A DNA stretch of 38,900 nucleotides, taken from positions 1-38,900 of the IMG/VR virus record IMGVR_UViG_3300042309_001427; one strand, given 5' to 3'. A model generated the notes under the pieces. That model ran no database searches. It was not told the origin of the DNA and saw only the letters and a list, made by a program, of their open reading frames with translations. Numbering within the stretch: position 1 is the stretch's first letter; every line of letters starts with the position of its first letter. The position numbers and the translations under genes are program-made. Below are positions 28,506-36,022 of the stretch, piece by piece. Origin of the DNA: a virus.

Positions 28506-28886
28506 ATGCCCGCGATCACCATTACCTCTTCCTCGTCTGCCGCCGTTGTTTTCGGCTGCACAGCGGAAACTGGCATTATCATCAATTCTTTCACCCGCAC
28601 GACTTCACGCGAAAAGGTCGAACTGACCAACGATCAAGGCGATGTCGTGGCCGTCTCTTACTACAAGCCGATGGCGGCAATCACCATCGAAGGCGTTGCC
28701 AATGGATTGACTACGGGCCTCGGCCTCGCGGCCCCCGGTGTGGCGCTCACGATCAACAACACAACCAGCGCCAACGGCATTACTTCAGGCTCGGTCTTGG
28801 TCAACAGCACGACCCGCTCGCAAACGAGCGAAGCCTTTGCGGCTTTCTCGGTCGATGCCAGCCAATACCCGCTGATCACCGGATAA
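28506..28886 (+). CDS. Putative major tail tube protein (126 aa)
   Basis: Ser/Thr-rich beta sequence with FTRTTSREKVELTNDQGD and VAVSYYKPMAAITIEGVANG, a layout common in tube proteins whose sheet lines the tail. The position between tail completion and chaperone genes supports this. Both a box and a ribosome site at the start, and a stable hairpin after the stop, suggest high expression. Confidence 0.55.
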   Translation: MPAITITSSSSAAVVFGCTAETGIIINSFTRTTSREKVELTNDQGDVVAVSYYKPMAAITIEGVANGLTTGLGLAAPGVALTINNTTSANGITSGSVLVNSTTRSQTSEAFAAFSVDASQYPLITG

Positions 28887-28904
28887 CCTTCCCTCTAACG
28901 CGCC

Positions 28905-28928
28905 ACGGCGGGCGCGAAATCCCGCCGT
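28905..28928 (+). other. Hairpin after the tail tube gene
   Basis: ACGGCGGG pairs perfectly with CCCGCCGT around an 8-base loop. No T tract follows. It may protect the abundant upstream mRNA end or partly terminate transcription. Confidence 0.5.
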
Positions 28929-28940
28929 CCAAAATAACAA

Positions 28941-29384
28941 ATGACTACTGACACGGAAAAAGGCGGCGAAGTATTCGTCACAACCTCCACGCGCCTCGCC
29001 ACGGCGCTCCTCTCTTTGGGCGAAACCCTGCAACGCCCGCCTTGCACGCGCCAAGTTCGCCGCGATGGCAGCACAGTAGTCACCTTTCTCTTTGAACCGG
29101 GGAACTGCGGCAAGCACGCCGTGCAATGGTTTAAGATCGAAGAGCAAGATCCCGGCACCGACACGCCCGCCGACTTACAAAACCGCATCACTTGGCTGCG
29201 CGAGTTGAGCGAAGAACCCGATCCGGTCAAGACGGCTTACATCAACGCCGCGTGGCGCGACATTGCCTTGATGATCGTGAAGGCCACGCCCCGCATGGTC
29301 GCTATCCACGGCGCGGGGATGATGGGCTTTGTGCGCGAAGACGCATCCAAAGAAGAAATCCGACAAATCCAAAGACAACTATGA
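28941..29384 (+). CDS. Tail-module protein, unknown (147 aa)
   Basis: N-terminal FVTTSTRLATALLSLGETLQ, a central FLFEPGNCGKHAVQWFKIEE and a C-terminal helix (SKEEIRQIQRQL). No family is recognised. Its end overlaps the tail chaperone start by 4 bp, so it belongs to the tail assembly operon. Confidence 0.5.
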   Translation: MTTDTEKGGEVFVTTSTRLATALLSLGETLQRPPCTRQVRRDGSTVVTFLFEPGNCGKHAVQWFKIEEQDPGTDTPADLQNRITWLRELSEEPDPVKTAYINAAWRDIALMIVKATPRMVAIHGAGMMGFVREDASKEEIRQIQRQL

Positions 29385-29869
29385 GCAACGAAATCCTAAC
29401 CGACGAAGAAGTGCTGGAAAGCATTGCGCCCCGCGAGGCCATGCTGACGCGCGCAACCGCCCCCGGCAGTCGCCGCCTTGGCGAATTGATGCTGCGCCCG
29501 CTAACCAGCGAAACGCTGACTTACCTGTGGCATACGAAGAACTTTTTCTTGGGCGGCGGGACAGGGGATACCGTAGTCAGCGCCAACCCGATGTGGTCAA
29601 CCGCCGAGTTTATTTACATCCACGCCGCCGATATTGATGAAGTGGCGAGCGTTATTTGGGATAGCGCCCTGCTCAAACAGAGGGTCAGCGAATTTCTGCG
29701 CGGGCCGTTGAGCGACCCGCAACTGATGACCCAAGGGCTTGAGGTTATTACAGAAATGCTCAACGAGCATAAGGCCGCACAAAATCAATCTGCCGCTGCG
29801 TCGAAGCACGCCCCAATCGTCCCTTCGCCGGGAAAAAAGCCAGCCCGTGCTGGCAAGCGACTTACATAG
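29381..29869 (+). CDS. Tail assembly chaperone, short form (162 aa)
   Basis: The zero-frame product is helical (EVLESIAPREAMLTRATAPG; FLRGPLSDPQLMTQGLEVIT) and lies two genes before the tape measure, the place of lambda G. Its 3' end holds a classic slippery heptamer A-AAA-AAG, so part of the ribosomes should make the longer form. These chaperones coat the tape measure protein during tail assembly. Confidence 0.65.
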   Translation: MSNEILTDEEVLESIAPREAMLTRATAPGSRRLGELMLRPLTSETLTYLWHTKNFFLGGGTGDTVVSANPMWSTAEFIYIHAADIDEVASVIWDSALLKQRVSEFLRGPLSDPQLMTQGLEVITEMLNEHKAAQNQSAAASKHAPIVPSPGKKPARAGKRLT

Positions 29870-30069
29870 GTCTGCTCGCAAGTCACACGGGCTGGAGCTA
29901 CGATCACATTCACCGCCGCCTGCCGATCGCCTTGGGGTTGCAAATCATCCTCCTCCACGATCTGCGCGAGGGGCGGAACATGGTGTGGTCTTGCGACTTG
30001 GACGGAGAGGACGAGTCGGGGGTGGACATCTTCGATCAGATGCAATCCACGCTTGCCAAAGCCCGATGA
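29381..30069 (+). CDS. Tail assembly chaperone, -1 frameshift fusion (229 aa)
   Basis: Slipping -1 at 29833-29839 joins the first 153 residues to a 76-residue extension (starting ASPCWQATYIGLLASHTGWS, ending DQMQSTLAKAR) that stays open until TGA at 30067. The extension has well-formed, Trp/His-rich helical sequence and no start codon of its own. The next gene begins by overlapping its stop (ATGA). This copies the lambda G/GT arrangement. Confidence 0.75.
29833..29839 (+). promoter_or_regulatory. Programmed -1 frameshift site AAAAAAG
   Basis: In zero frame it reads A AAA AAG, the heptamer used by E. coli dnaX. It lies 30 nt before the short form's stop codon. Confidence 0.75.
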
Positions 30070-30974
30070 AGATCACCGCTCACGTTGATACCAGCGACCT
30101 CCGCTCCCGGATGGCGGAATATGCGCGCATCGTCGGCAAGGATGTGAACGTGCAACTTCGCCGCCACGCGCGCCTTGCCTGCGTCGAGCTTGCCAATACC
30201 ACACAACCCTTCGGCAAAGACAAATCTGCCCGCGAGCTTGGCGAGAAGGCTGTCGAGGTGGATATCAGCAAGGTTTTCTACACGCCGCAGAGCGAGGGCT
30301 ATCCGGCGCGCTTGGAGGAAATTGCCAAGCGGTCTTATATCTATCGCCAGAACATGAGCAAAAAACGCTTTGGCGAGTCGCGTTTTAATGCTGAAAAAGC
30401 CACTCAAAAATTCAGCGATCGCGTGCGCGGATATGTAGCATCCAACAACACCCGCGCGCTAAAGAAGCTCGCCAAAGACTTCAACTGGCAAGGTGTGGTT
30501 AGTGAACCCGATCCCGCGATTCACCAAGCTGCGCGCGGAGGCTCGCGGATGAAAGTCCGCAAGCAGCGCGGCAATATGCACTTGATCTTGGGCGGTCGCA
30601 AAGGGGCGCTGCAAACCTACATCAACAAGGTTAAGAAGCGGGTCGGCATGGCTAAAGCGGGTTGGGCTGTCTGTGCCGATCGCATCCCCGACACCGGACT
30701 TGCCAGCGGCGGAACGCGCGGCATCCCGCAATGGGTCACGCGGAACAAAGGAGCGACCGCCCCGCAGAAAAGCCGCGTCGATGCCTCAACGACCTACGGC
30801 CAACACAGCAACCCGCGCGTGGTAATGACCAACGCCGTGCCGTGGACGAGCCAGAACCTTGCCCCCTCCGCTGCCAACACTGCTTTGCAAATCGCCCGTG
30901 GCAAGTTCCTCAAGATGATGAATATCCAGATCCGCTACGTCCTGCGTCAACAGGCAAGGTTGAGAGCGGGCTGA
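30066..30974 (+). CDS. Tail protein between chaperones and tape measure (302 aa)
   Basis: ATG overlaps the frameshift product's stop. The product is basic and mixed in structure (MKITAHVDTSDLRSRMAEYA; QRGNMHLILGGRKGALQTYI; RIPDTGLASGGTRGIPQWVT). No family is recognised. By position it could be a minor tail, tail-completion or baseplate-hub component, but nothing decides it. Confidence 0.5.
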   Translation: MKITAHVDTSDLRSRMAEYARIVGKDVNVQLRRHARLACVELANTTQPFGKDKSARELGEKAVEVDISKVFYTPQSEGYPARLEEIAKRSYIYRQNMSKKRFGESRFNAEKATQKFSDRVRGYVASNNTRALKKLAKDFNWQGVVSEPDPAIHQAARGGSRMKVRKQRGNMHLILGGRKGALQTYINKVKKRVGMAKAGWAVCADRIPDTGLASGGTRGIPQWVTRNKGATAPQKSRVDASTTYGQHSNPRVVMTNAVPWTSQNLAPSAANTALQIARGKFLKMMNIQIRYVLRQQARLRAG

Positions 30975-30981
30975 ATGGTAA

Positions 30982-33006
30982 ATGGCTGACGTAACATCAA
31001 CATTTGCGGCAAAGGATGTCGGGTTCACTTCTACAGTGAACCGGATGCAGCGCAGCTTGGCGGGGTTTCAGAATGGCATTGGCGCTTTCGCCGTCAAAGC
31101 AGCGGGGCTTGTCACTGCTTTCGTTGGCGTTCAACAGTCCTTTGCCGCTTTCAATAAGGCGTTGAGTATGGGCGGGCAGTTAGATGACCTATCCAAGACA
31201 ACTGGAGCCTCGGCAGGCGAACTGCTTTTGCTGCAAAAAGCCTTTGAGTTGGCGGGCTCATCGGCGGATGCGGTTGGCCCCGCGATTGCGCGCCTCAATA
31301 GGTTTATGGTTGAAGCCAAGAGCGGAGGCACGGCGCAGATTGAAACGATGAACAAGCTCGGCTTGTCCTATGAGCAGCTTAAAAGCCTCACGCCGACCGA
31401 TCAGATGCGATTGCTTGCCAAAAGTATTATGGCCCTACCGACACCAGCGGAGCGCACGGCGGCAGCAATGGATATTTTCGGGCGAAGCGGTGCAACACTC
31501 ATTCCTCTTTTTGCCAACTTTTCCGGTGAACTCGACAAGGCGCAGGGCTATCTCGGCTCACTGCCGGGACTCCTCGACGAAAGCGCGGGAGCAATGGCCG
31601 ATATGGAGGACGATATTGGCGCACTGGGCGACAAGTTTAATCAATTCGTCGCGGGCTTGATTGCCGGGGCAGCGGGCGCAGACAACTTTGCTTCGGCACT
31701 TGCCAAGATCGACACGGCGGGCATTGGCGCGGGCCTTGGCGAGCAGTTGCGCGTAGCTTTTGACGCTCCCTTAGAAACCGCCAAAGCGATTGGCTACACG
31801 TTGCTGACGGGAGCAAAAGAGGCAGGCAATGCCCTAATCAATGCGGCAATGTTTGCTGGCGAAGCATGGGTCAACACCGTTTCAGCCAGCAAATACATCG
31901 CCGGACTTGGCAAGCGTCTTGAAGGGGCCGTGCTGGTCGCTGGCTATGGATTTATCCGCGTAATGCAGGAAGGTATCGAGCGGATTTACAAGCTCATTGC
32001 ACAGCTTCCGGGGCCATTTGGCGAAGCCGCTCGTCAAGACCTCCAAGACATTGAAGGATGGCAAAGCCGACTTAATGCCCGCATCAAAGAAGGGCAGGAC
32101 GCATTGGCGGAAGGCGCGCGCCTTATTCAAGGATCAATAGACGATGCCGTTAATTCGACCGAGATACTTTCAAAAGATTGGCTCGGCGTTGAGCAATCCG
32201 CCGCCGATGCTGCCCGTCACCTTTTAGAAGCCCAAAAAGTTAGCGACGAAATCCGCGCCAACTCCGAAAAAACTGCCGAAAACTTTGGCAGGGGCAGCGC
32301 GGCCTTGCGCCAAGCGCTCAACGAGGTGCGCGGCTTTGATTTGACCCCCAAGGAAGGGCCAGAGCAAAGCCCGGATTGGACGCGCAGCACGCAACCGCCG
32401 CCAACATCTACCTCGACCCCGGATGCGGCAAGCAATACGGGCGGCAGCACTTTTACCACCAAACCCACCACCGCCCTTGACCGCCTCCGTGCCGCCGCAG
32501 AAACCGACCCCAACGCCCGCGCCGAACTTATGCGCCTGCAAGACCGCGAAGCGCGGGACATGGCGCGCGCGGATCAAATGCGCTCGCTTGGTCGATTCGG
32601 AAGCGCCGCCCGCGCGCAGATGGCCGCTGAAACGCGCGCTGAAGCAAGTGCCTCGCGCGAAATGCAAAAGCAATTCATGCAATCAAGGTTCGGCGCGCGC
32701 AACGTCGGCGATGCTTTCCGCAATCTTGGGCAAGAGGCTTTCAGCGCAGGAATGTCTCTTACCGAAGTCATGCGCCGCATGGAAATTGAGCAACAGCCCG
32801 GCGAATCGCAAGCTGAAGCATTCCAACGCTTCGTGGAAGAACAAGGCAAAACCGAGGCGCAGCGAAAAGAAGAAGCGGCTCGTGGTGGTGAGTCTTCCGG
32901 CGCGGGACAAAGCCCCGCCGATCCAATGGGCGAGGTCATCGGCAAGCTGGAGCAAATCATCCAAGAAATCACTGACCGCCTGCCGCAAAACGCGCTGGCC
33001 GCTTAA
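30982..33006 (+). CDS. Tail tape measure protein (674 aa)
   Basis: The N-terminal 200 residues have typical tape-measure sequence: GGQLDDLSKTTGASAGELLL, LNRFMVEAKSGGTAQI, LPTPAERTAAAMDIFGRSGA. A middle hydrophobic part (GLIAGAAGADNF; AKAIGYTLLTGAKEAGNALI) is followed by a Pro/Thr-rich linker near 470 and long charged helices. Tape length sets tail length. At about 0.15 nm per residue, 674 residues suggest a tail near 100 nm, which is an estimate. Confidence 0.88.
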   Translation: MADVTSTFAAKDVGFTSTVNRMQRSLAGFQNGIGAFAVKAAGLVTAFVGVQQSFAAFNKALSMGGQLDDLSKTTGASAGELLLLQKAFELAGSSADAVGPAIARLNRFMVEAKSGGTAQIETMNKLGLSYEQLKSLTPTDQMRLLAKSIMALPTPAERTAAAMDIFGRSGATLIPLFANFSGELDKAQGYLGSLPGLLDESAGAMADMEDDIGALGDKFNQFVAGLIAGAAGADNFASALAKIDTAGIGAGLGEQLRVAFDAPLETAKAIGYTLLTGAKEAGNALINAAMFAGEAWVNTVSASKYIAGLGKRLEGAVLVAGYGFIRVMQEGIERIYKLIAQLPGPFGEAARQDLQDIEGWQSRLNARIKEGQDALAEGARLIQGSIDDAVNSTEILSKDWLGVEQSAADAARHLLEAQKVSDEIRANSEKTAENFGRGSAALRQALNEVRGFDLTPKEGPEQSPDWTRSTQPPPTSTSTPDAASNTGGSTFTTKPTTALDRLRAAAETDPNARAELMRLQDREARDMARADQMRSLGRFGSAARAQMAAETRAEASASREMQKQFMQSRFGARNVGDAFRNLGQEAFSAGMSLTEVMRRMEIEQQPGESQAEAFQRFVEEQGKTEAQRKEEAARGGESSGAGQSPADPMGEVIGKLEQIIQEITDRLPQNALAA

Positions 33007-33011
33007 ACACT

Positions 33012-33719
33012 ATGGCCGCAGTCATTCGCTCCACTTCAGAATTTGCCAGCGGCCAGATTGTGCTGACGCAGCATTCCGCATCCACGCGCCTCAACGGCTT
33101 GGTCGAAGCGTCAATGGAGTTTGCCTGCATGGGAACGCAATCGGCTATCGCGCGCAATATGTCCCTGTTTTTGCCGAACACCAGCCCCCCTGTGGCTCTG
33201 CCCGAAGACCTTGCCAACGCCCCCTTAATCAATGGCAACGTGTTTCTGCACGAGTTCACCACGCGCACGCAAAACGGCATTTGCTACGTTTCGGCCAATT
33301 ACGTCGGCGTCAATTCAACAAGCGAAGGCCAAAAAAGCGAAAGCTCCACAACAAAAAGCATTCTTGTGACAACGCGCAAGCAAATTACCGTGCAAGGCGG
33401 CGGGACGGGATTTATTTTTGTCACCTTGGCTTTTGATTATTTGGCGGTTGAAGCTCGCATTCAGTATTGTGCGTTTGACCTCAAGAACAGAAAAACTCCG
33501 GGCGGGCGCATTGAGCAAATCAGGAACATCAAACGCTATGCGGGCGGGACACAGCAGCAACAGGCGCAAGTCGCCGCTGTCAATCCATACACCCTGCCGC
33601 GACGAGATGCTATTGCAATGTCCTTTGAAAAAATCGGGCCTGTCTATGTAATCACAGAATCCGCTTCGCCGGAATTTGGCGGGGGCTTCGATACGGGCAT
33701 CGGCGGGCAAATTGTGTAA
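33012..33719 (+). CDS. Distal tail protein, unknown (235 aa)
   Basis: Follows the tape measure by 5 bases. Strand-rich with FLHEFTTRTQNGICYVSANY, a conspicuous ITVQGGGTGFIFVTLAFDYL and a C-terminal Gly-rich end (FGGGFDTGIGGQIV). Position corresponds to minor tail or distal tail proteins in siphoviruses. No family is recognised. Confidence 0.5.
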   Translation: MAAVIRSTSEFASGQIVLTQHSASTRLNGLVEASMEFACMGTQSAIARNMSLFLPNTSPPVALPEDLANAPLINGNVFLHEFTTRTQNGICYVSANYVGVNSTSEGQKSESSTTKSILVTTRKQITVQGGGTGFIFVTLAFDYLAVEARIQYCAFDLKNRKTPGGRIEQIRNIKRYAGGTQQQQAQVAAVNPYTLPRRDAIAMSFEKIGPVYVITESASPEFGGGFDTGIGGQIV

Positions 33720-33724
33720 ATCCG

Positions 33725-33985
33725 ATGAGCAACGGACTACAGCCATTTAGCGACGATCTAAAAGACAATCCGCCGCGCGTGGTCAGCGCGTCAAAGCTCG
33801 ACGGCAATTTTAACGCCTGTATGCCAGCAAATCGCGGCTTCTTGCGTTTGCTGGCCCTGAGCTACGACCGCAACGGCTGGTATTGCGACTTCCCCAATCC
33901 GCCCAACGGCACGGTTGTTCTCGGCGCAATCAACGGCATTGTGCAATGGATACCGACGCAGGGCTGCGAAGAAGCGGAGGAATAA
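33725..33985 (+). CDS. Small tail-module protein (86 aa)
   Basis: Sequence includes RVVSASKLDGNFNACMPANR and GTVVLGAINGIVQWIPTQGC, ending in EEAEE. No family is recognised. Three bases separate it from the next gene's GTG, so the two belong to one transcript. Confidence 0.5.
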   Translation: MSNGLQPFSDDLKDNPPRVVSASKLDGNFNACMPANRGFLRLLALSYDRNGWYCDFPNPPNGTVVLGAINGIVQWIPTQGCEEAEE

Positions 33986-33988
33986 GCC

Positions 33989-34681
33989 GTGGCGGCGACA
34001 GTCAAACTTTCTGCCGATGGCAACATTTTGCTGAAAGACGGCAGGGTGTCCTGCACTTGTTGTCCGGGCGAATGTTGTATGTGGCCCGCGCAAGCTCTTC
34101 TTGACGGACTTTACAACATAGAAGACTTGCCCGAAACAGTATATGGAATTGGTCAAAGCGACTCGCCTTACACTGTTACATTTGAAAGAACAGGGACCGA
34201 TTCGCCATACTACGAAGGAGATGACGAAACAAGAATTGTAATCGTTCAATCCAATAATGTCGCTCTGTGGCAGCTACAATCCAACGACAATGGATCGTGG
34301 GTTGAATTTCAAGATCGCGGCGGCGGCGATGAATGTTTGGTGCAAGAGGAAGTCGAGGTTGGAGGCGTCACCTTGGCCCGCACTGCAGATGACTATCAAG
34401 ATACCTACACGGTTAATGTATACAATGAAGTTATAGAAGGCGATCCAGTAAATACCTTTACCATAACGCGAGAGTCATTGTGTCAGTGGTCAAATGAAGA
34501 TGGATCATTTCTGCTACGCTACGGATCATTCGTGGGACAACTTGAGTATTACGCCGATAGTATTTGGAGTGCTGGGCCAGACGCGGGTTTTGGAAAATTT
34601 GGAGGTGGCGAACCCGGAACAAACGATAGCCCCATTGGATCTTATTCAGACGCCAATTTTATTTGGGACGTTGTTGCATGA
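33989..34681 (+). CDS. Cys-rich, beta-rich tail protein, GTG start (230 aa)
   Basis: GTG at 33989 is used because no ATG precedes the Cys cluster. Residues 20-32 carry CTCCPGECCMWP, a metal- or disulfide-type cluster. The rest is acidic and strand-rich (YTVTFERTGTDSPYYEGDDE; NEDGSFLLRYGSFVGQLEYY). From about 34090 the base composition turns clearly AT-rich, as if the segment had been exchanged with another phage. An adhesin or distal tail role is inferred from position. Confidence 0.5.
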   Translation: MAATVKLSADGNILLKDGRVSCTCCPGECCMWPAQALLDGLYNIEDLPETVYGIGQSDSPYTVTFERTGTDSPYYEGDDETRIVIVQSNNVALWQLQSNDNGSWVEFQDRGGGDECLVQEEVEVGGVTLARTADDYQDTYTVNVYNEVIEGDPVNTFTITRESLCQWSNEDGSFLLRYGSFVGQLEYYADSIWSAGPDAGFGKFGGGEPGTNDSPIGSYSDANFIWDVVA

Positions 34682-34899
34682 TTTGTCTTTACCAATCCCG
34701 CACCCGCGCCAAAGGACAATTTGACTGCGCCCTCGGCTGGTATGGCGGCAGGCCGTGGCTCGGCAACTGCTTTGATTGCGTGAAGCGCGGCGACAACACG
34801 CCAGAGGCCAAAGCCGCCTTTGATGCCAGGGCCGACCGCGCCCATCCCGGCAACCGCCCGCGCCTGTCGGGATGCTGCGACAGGGCCGACCAAGCCTAA
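34678..34899 (+). CDS. Small Cys-containing protein (73 aa)
   Basis: ATGA overlap with the preceding gene sets the start. Cysteines at C3, C17, in NCFDC (CxxC) and GCCD could bind metal. GC content returns to the high level of neighbouring genes. No family is recognised. It may act together with the upstream Cys-rich tail protein. Confidence 0.5.
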   Translation: MICLYQSRTRAKGQFDCALGWYGGRPWLGNCFDCVKRGDNTPEAKAAFDARADRAHPGNRPRLSGCCDRADQA

Positions 34900-34906
34900 G
34901 ACGGCT

Positions 34907-34912
34907 TTGACA
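34907..34912 (+). promoter_or_regulatory. TTGACA start-associated box (19 nt before ATG)
   Basis: TTTGACA lies in the 32-nt gap before the 34932 gene, with a 19-nt gap to the ATG, the longest of the set. Confidence 0.3.
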
Positions 34913-34931
34913 CCTATCGGCTTCTAAAGCA

Positions 34932-36014
34932 ATGGAGCCGCGCCGTTTCTATCTCGACACCGCCAAAAGGGCGTTTGTGGCTTCGCCCGATGCCACGATT
35001 CCCGCGCCGTCCAACGTGTTTTTCAGAGAAGACGTTGAATCGATTGAGCTTTATTTCCTCAAGCCAACCAACAACGCCGCGCAGCCATACGAGTTCCGAA
35101 ACTATTCGGCCAACACCGTGAATCTGGCGGTCGGCGTGACGGCTCCCGCCGCGCTGCAAACAACTTGGTCAAGCCTCTCGACCGCCATCACCCCTTCGGT
35201 GACGGTGGTAACTAACGGAGGCAGCGGTGCCAATGAGGTGCAAAGAATTAGCTTTGCCGGGAACGCCCCTGTTTCTGGCAATTTTTCAATCACACTCCCG
35301 TCCCGCAACGTCACGGTCAGCAGCGTCTCGGCGGGGGTTTTCACGGCAGTAAATCACGGCCTGCTCAACGGCCAGCCGGTGACCTTAACCGCCTTCAGTA
35401 TCAGCGGCTCCACCTTTGCCAACAGCGGCTACGTTGTTATTGACCGCACGAAAGACACTTTCAAAATTTCCACAAGTGCAGGCGGCACAGCCATTGCGGC
35501 GGCAGTGACAAGCGGCGGCGGCACGGCTGCTCTGGATGCCATCACAACGCCAGCCATTCAAGAAGTCACCGCCTCGGCCATCCAGCAGGCTTTTGTCGAA
35601 GCGGGGATCGTCCTTGATAACGCTCCGCAAATTATTGTCACGGGCGACTATTCGCAGGGTTTCCTTCTGAGTTTTGCCAATACGCAGGCCAACATCAACT
35701 TCTCCACCGTTACCGTAGCCTCGACGCTGGCTTCCGGGGCGGGCCTGTCCGCTCAAGTCAATTTCAACACCGCGCAAATTGCCTCCATCATTTCCGCAGG
35801 GCAGGCGAGCAACTGCGTTTTGGAAATTGAAGTATCGGGCGGCGGGGCGCGGCAAACCTACCAACAGGCGGCAAGCGTGGCCGCTGACATCATCGCCTCG
35901 ACATCGCCGACGCCAGTTTCGGCCAATGCGAGCTTTGTCCTGCAATCTCCCGACGCAAGCCAGTGGCTCGTCACCATCGACAACGACGGCATTTTGACTG
36001 CCACCAAACAATAA
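34932..36014 (+). CDS. Beta-rich tail/baseplate protein (360 aa)
   Basis: After an N-terminal attachment-like part (RRFYLDTAKRAFVASPDATI; FFREDVESIELYFLKPTN) come Thr/Ser/Ala-rich strands. One part resembles an Ig- or ubiquitin-like bead with a repeated SGxxxAxAAAV style (FSISGSTFANSGYVVIDRTK, TFKISTSAGGTAIAAAVTSG). Composition and place fit an upper baseplate or fibre-anchor protein. No catalytic motif is seen. Confidence 0.5.
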   Translation: MEPRRFYLDTAKRAFVASPDATIPAPSNVFFREDVESIELYFLKPTNNAAQPYEFRNYSANTVNLAVGVTAPAALQTTWSSLSTAITPSVTVVTNGGSGANEVQRISFAGNAPVSGNFSITLPSRNVTVSSVSAGVFTAVNHGLLNGQPVTLTAFSISGSTFANSGYVVIDRTKDTFKISTSAGGTAIAAAVTSGGGTAALDAITTPAIQEVTASAIQQAFVEAGIVLDNAPQIIVTGDYSQGFLLSFANTQANINFSTVTVASTLASGAGLSAQVNFNTAQIASIISAGQASNCVLEIEVSGGGARQTYQQAASVAADIIASTSPTPVSANASFVLQSPDASQWLVTIDNDGILTATKQ

Positions 36015-36022
36015 TCACCGCC

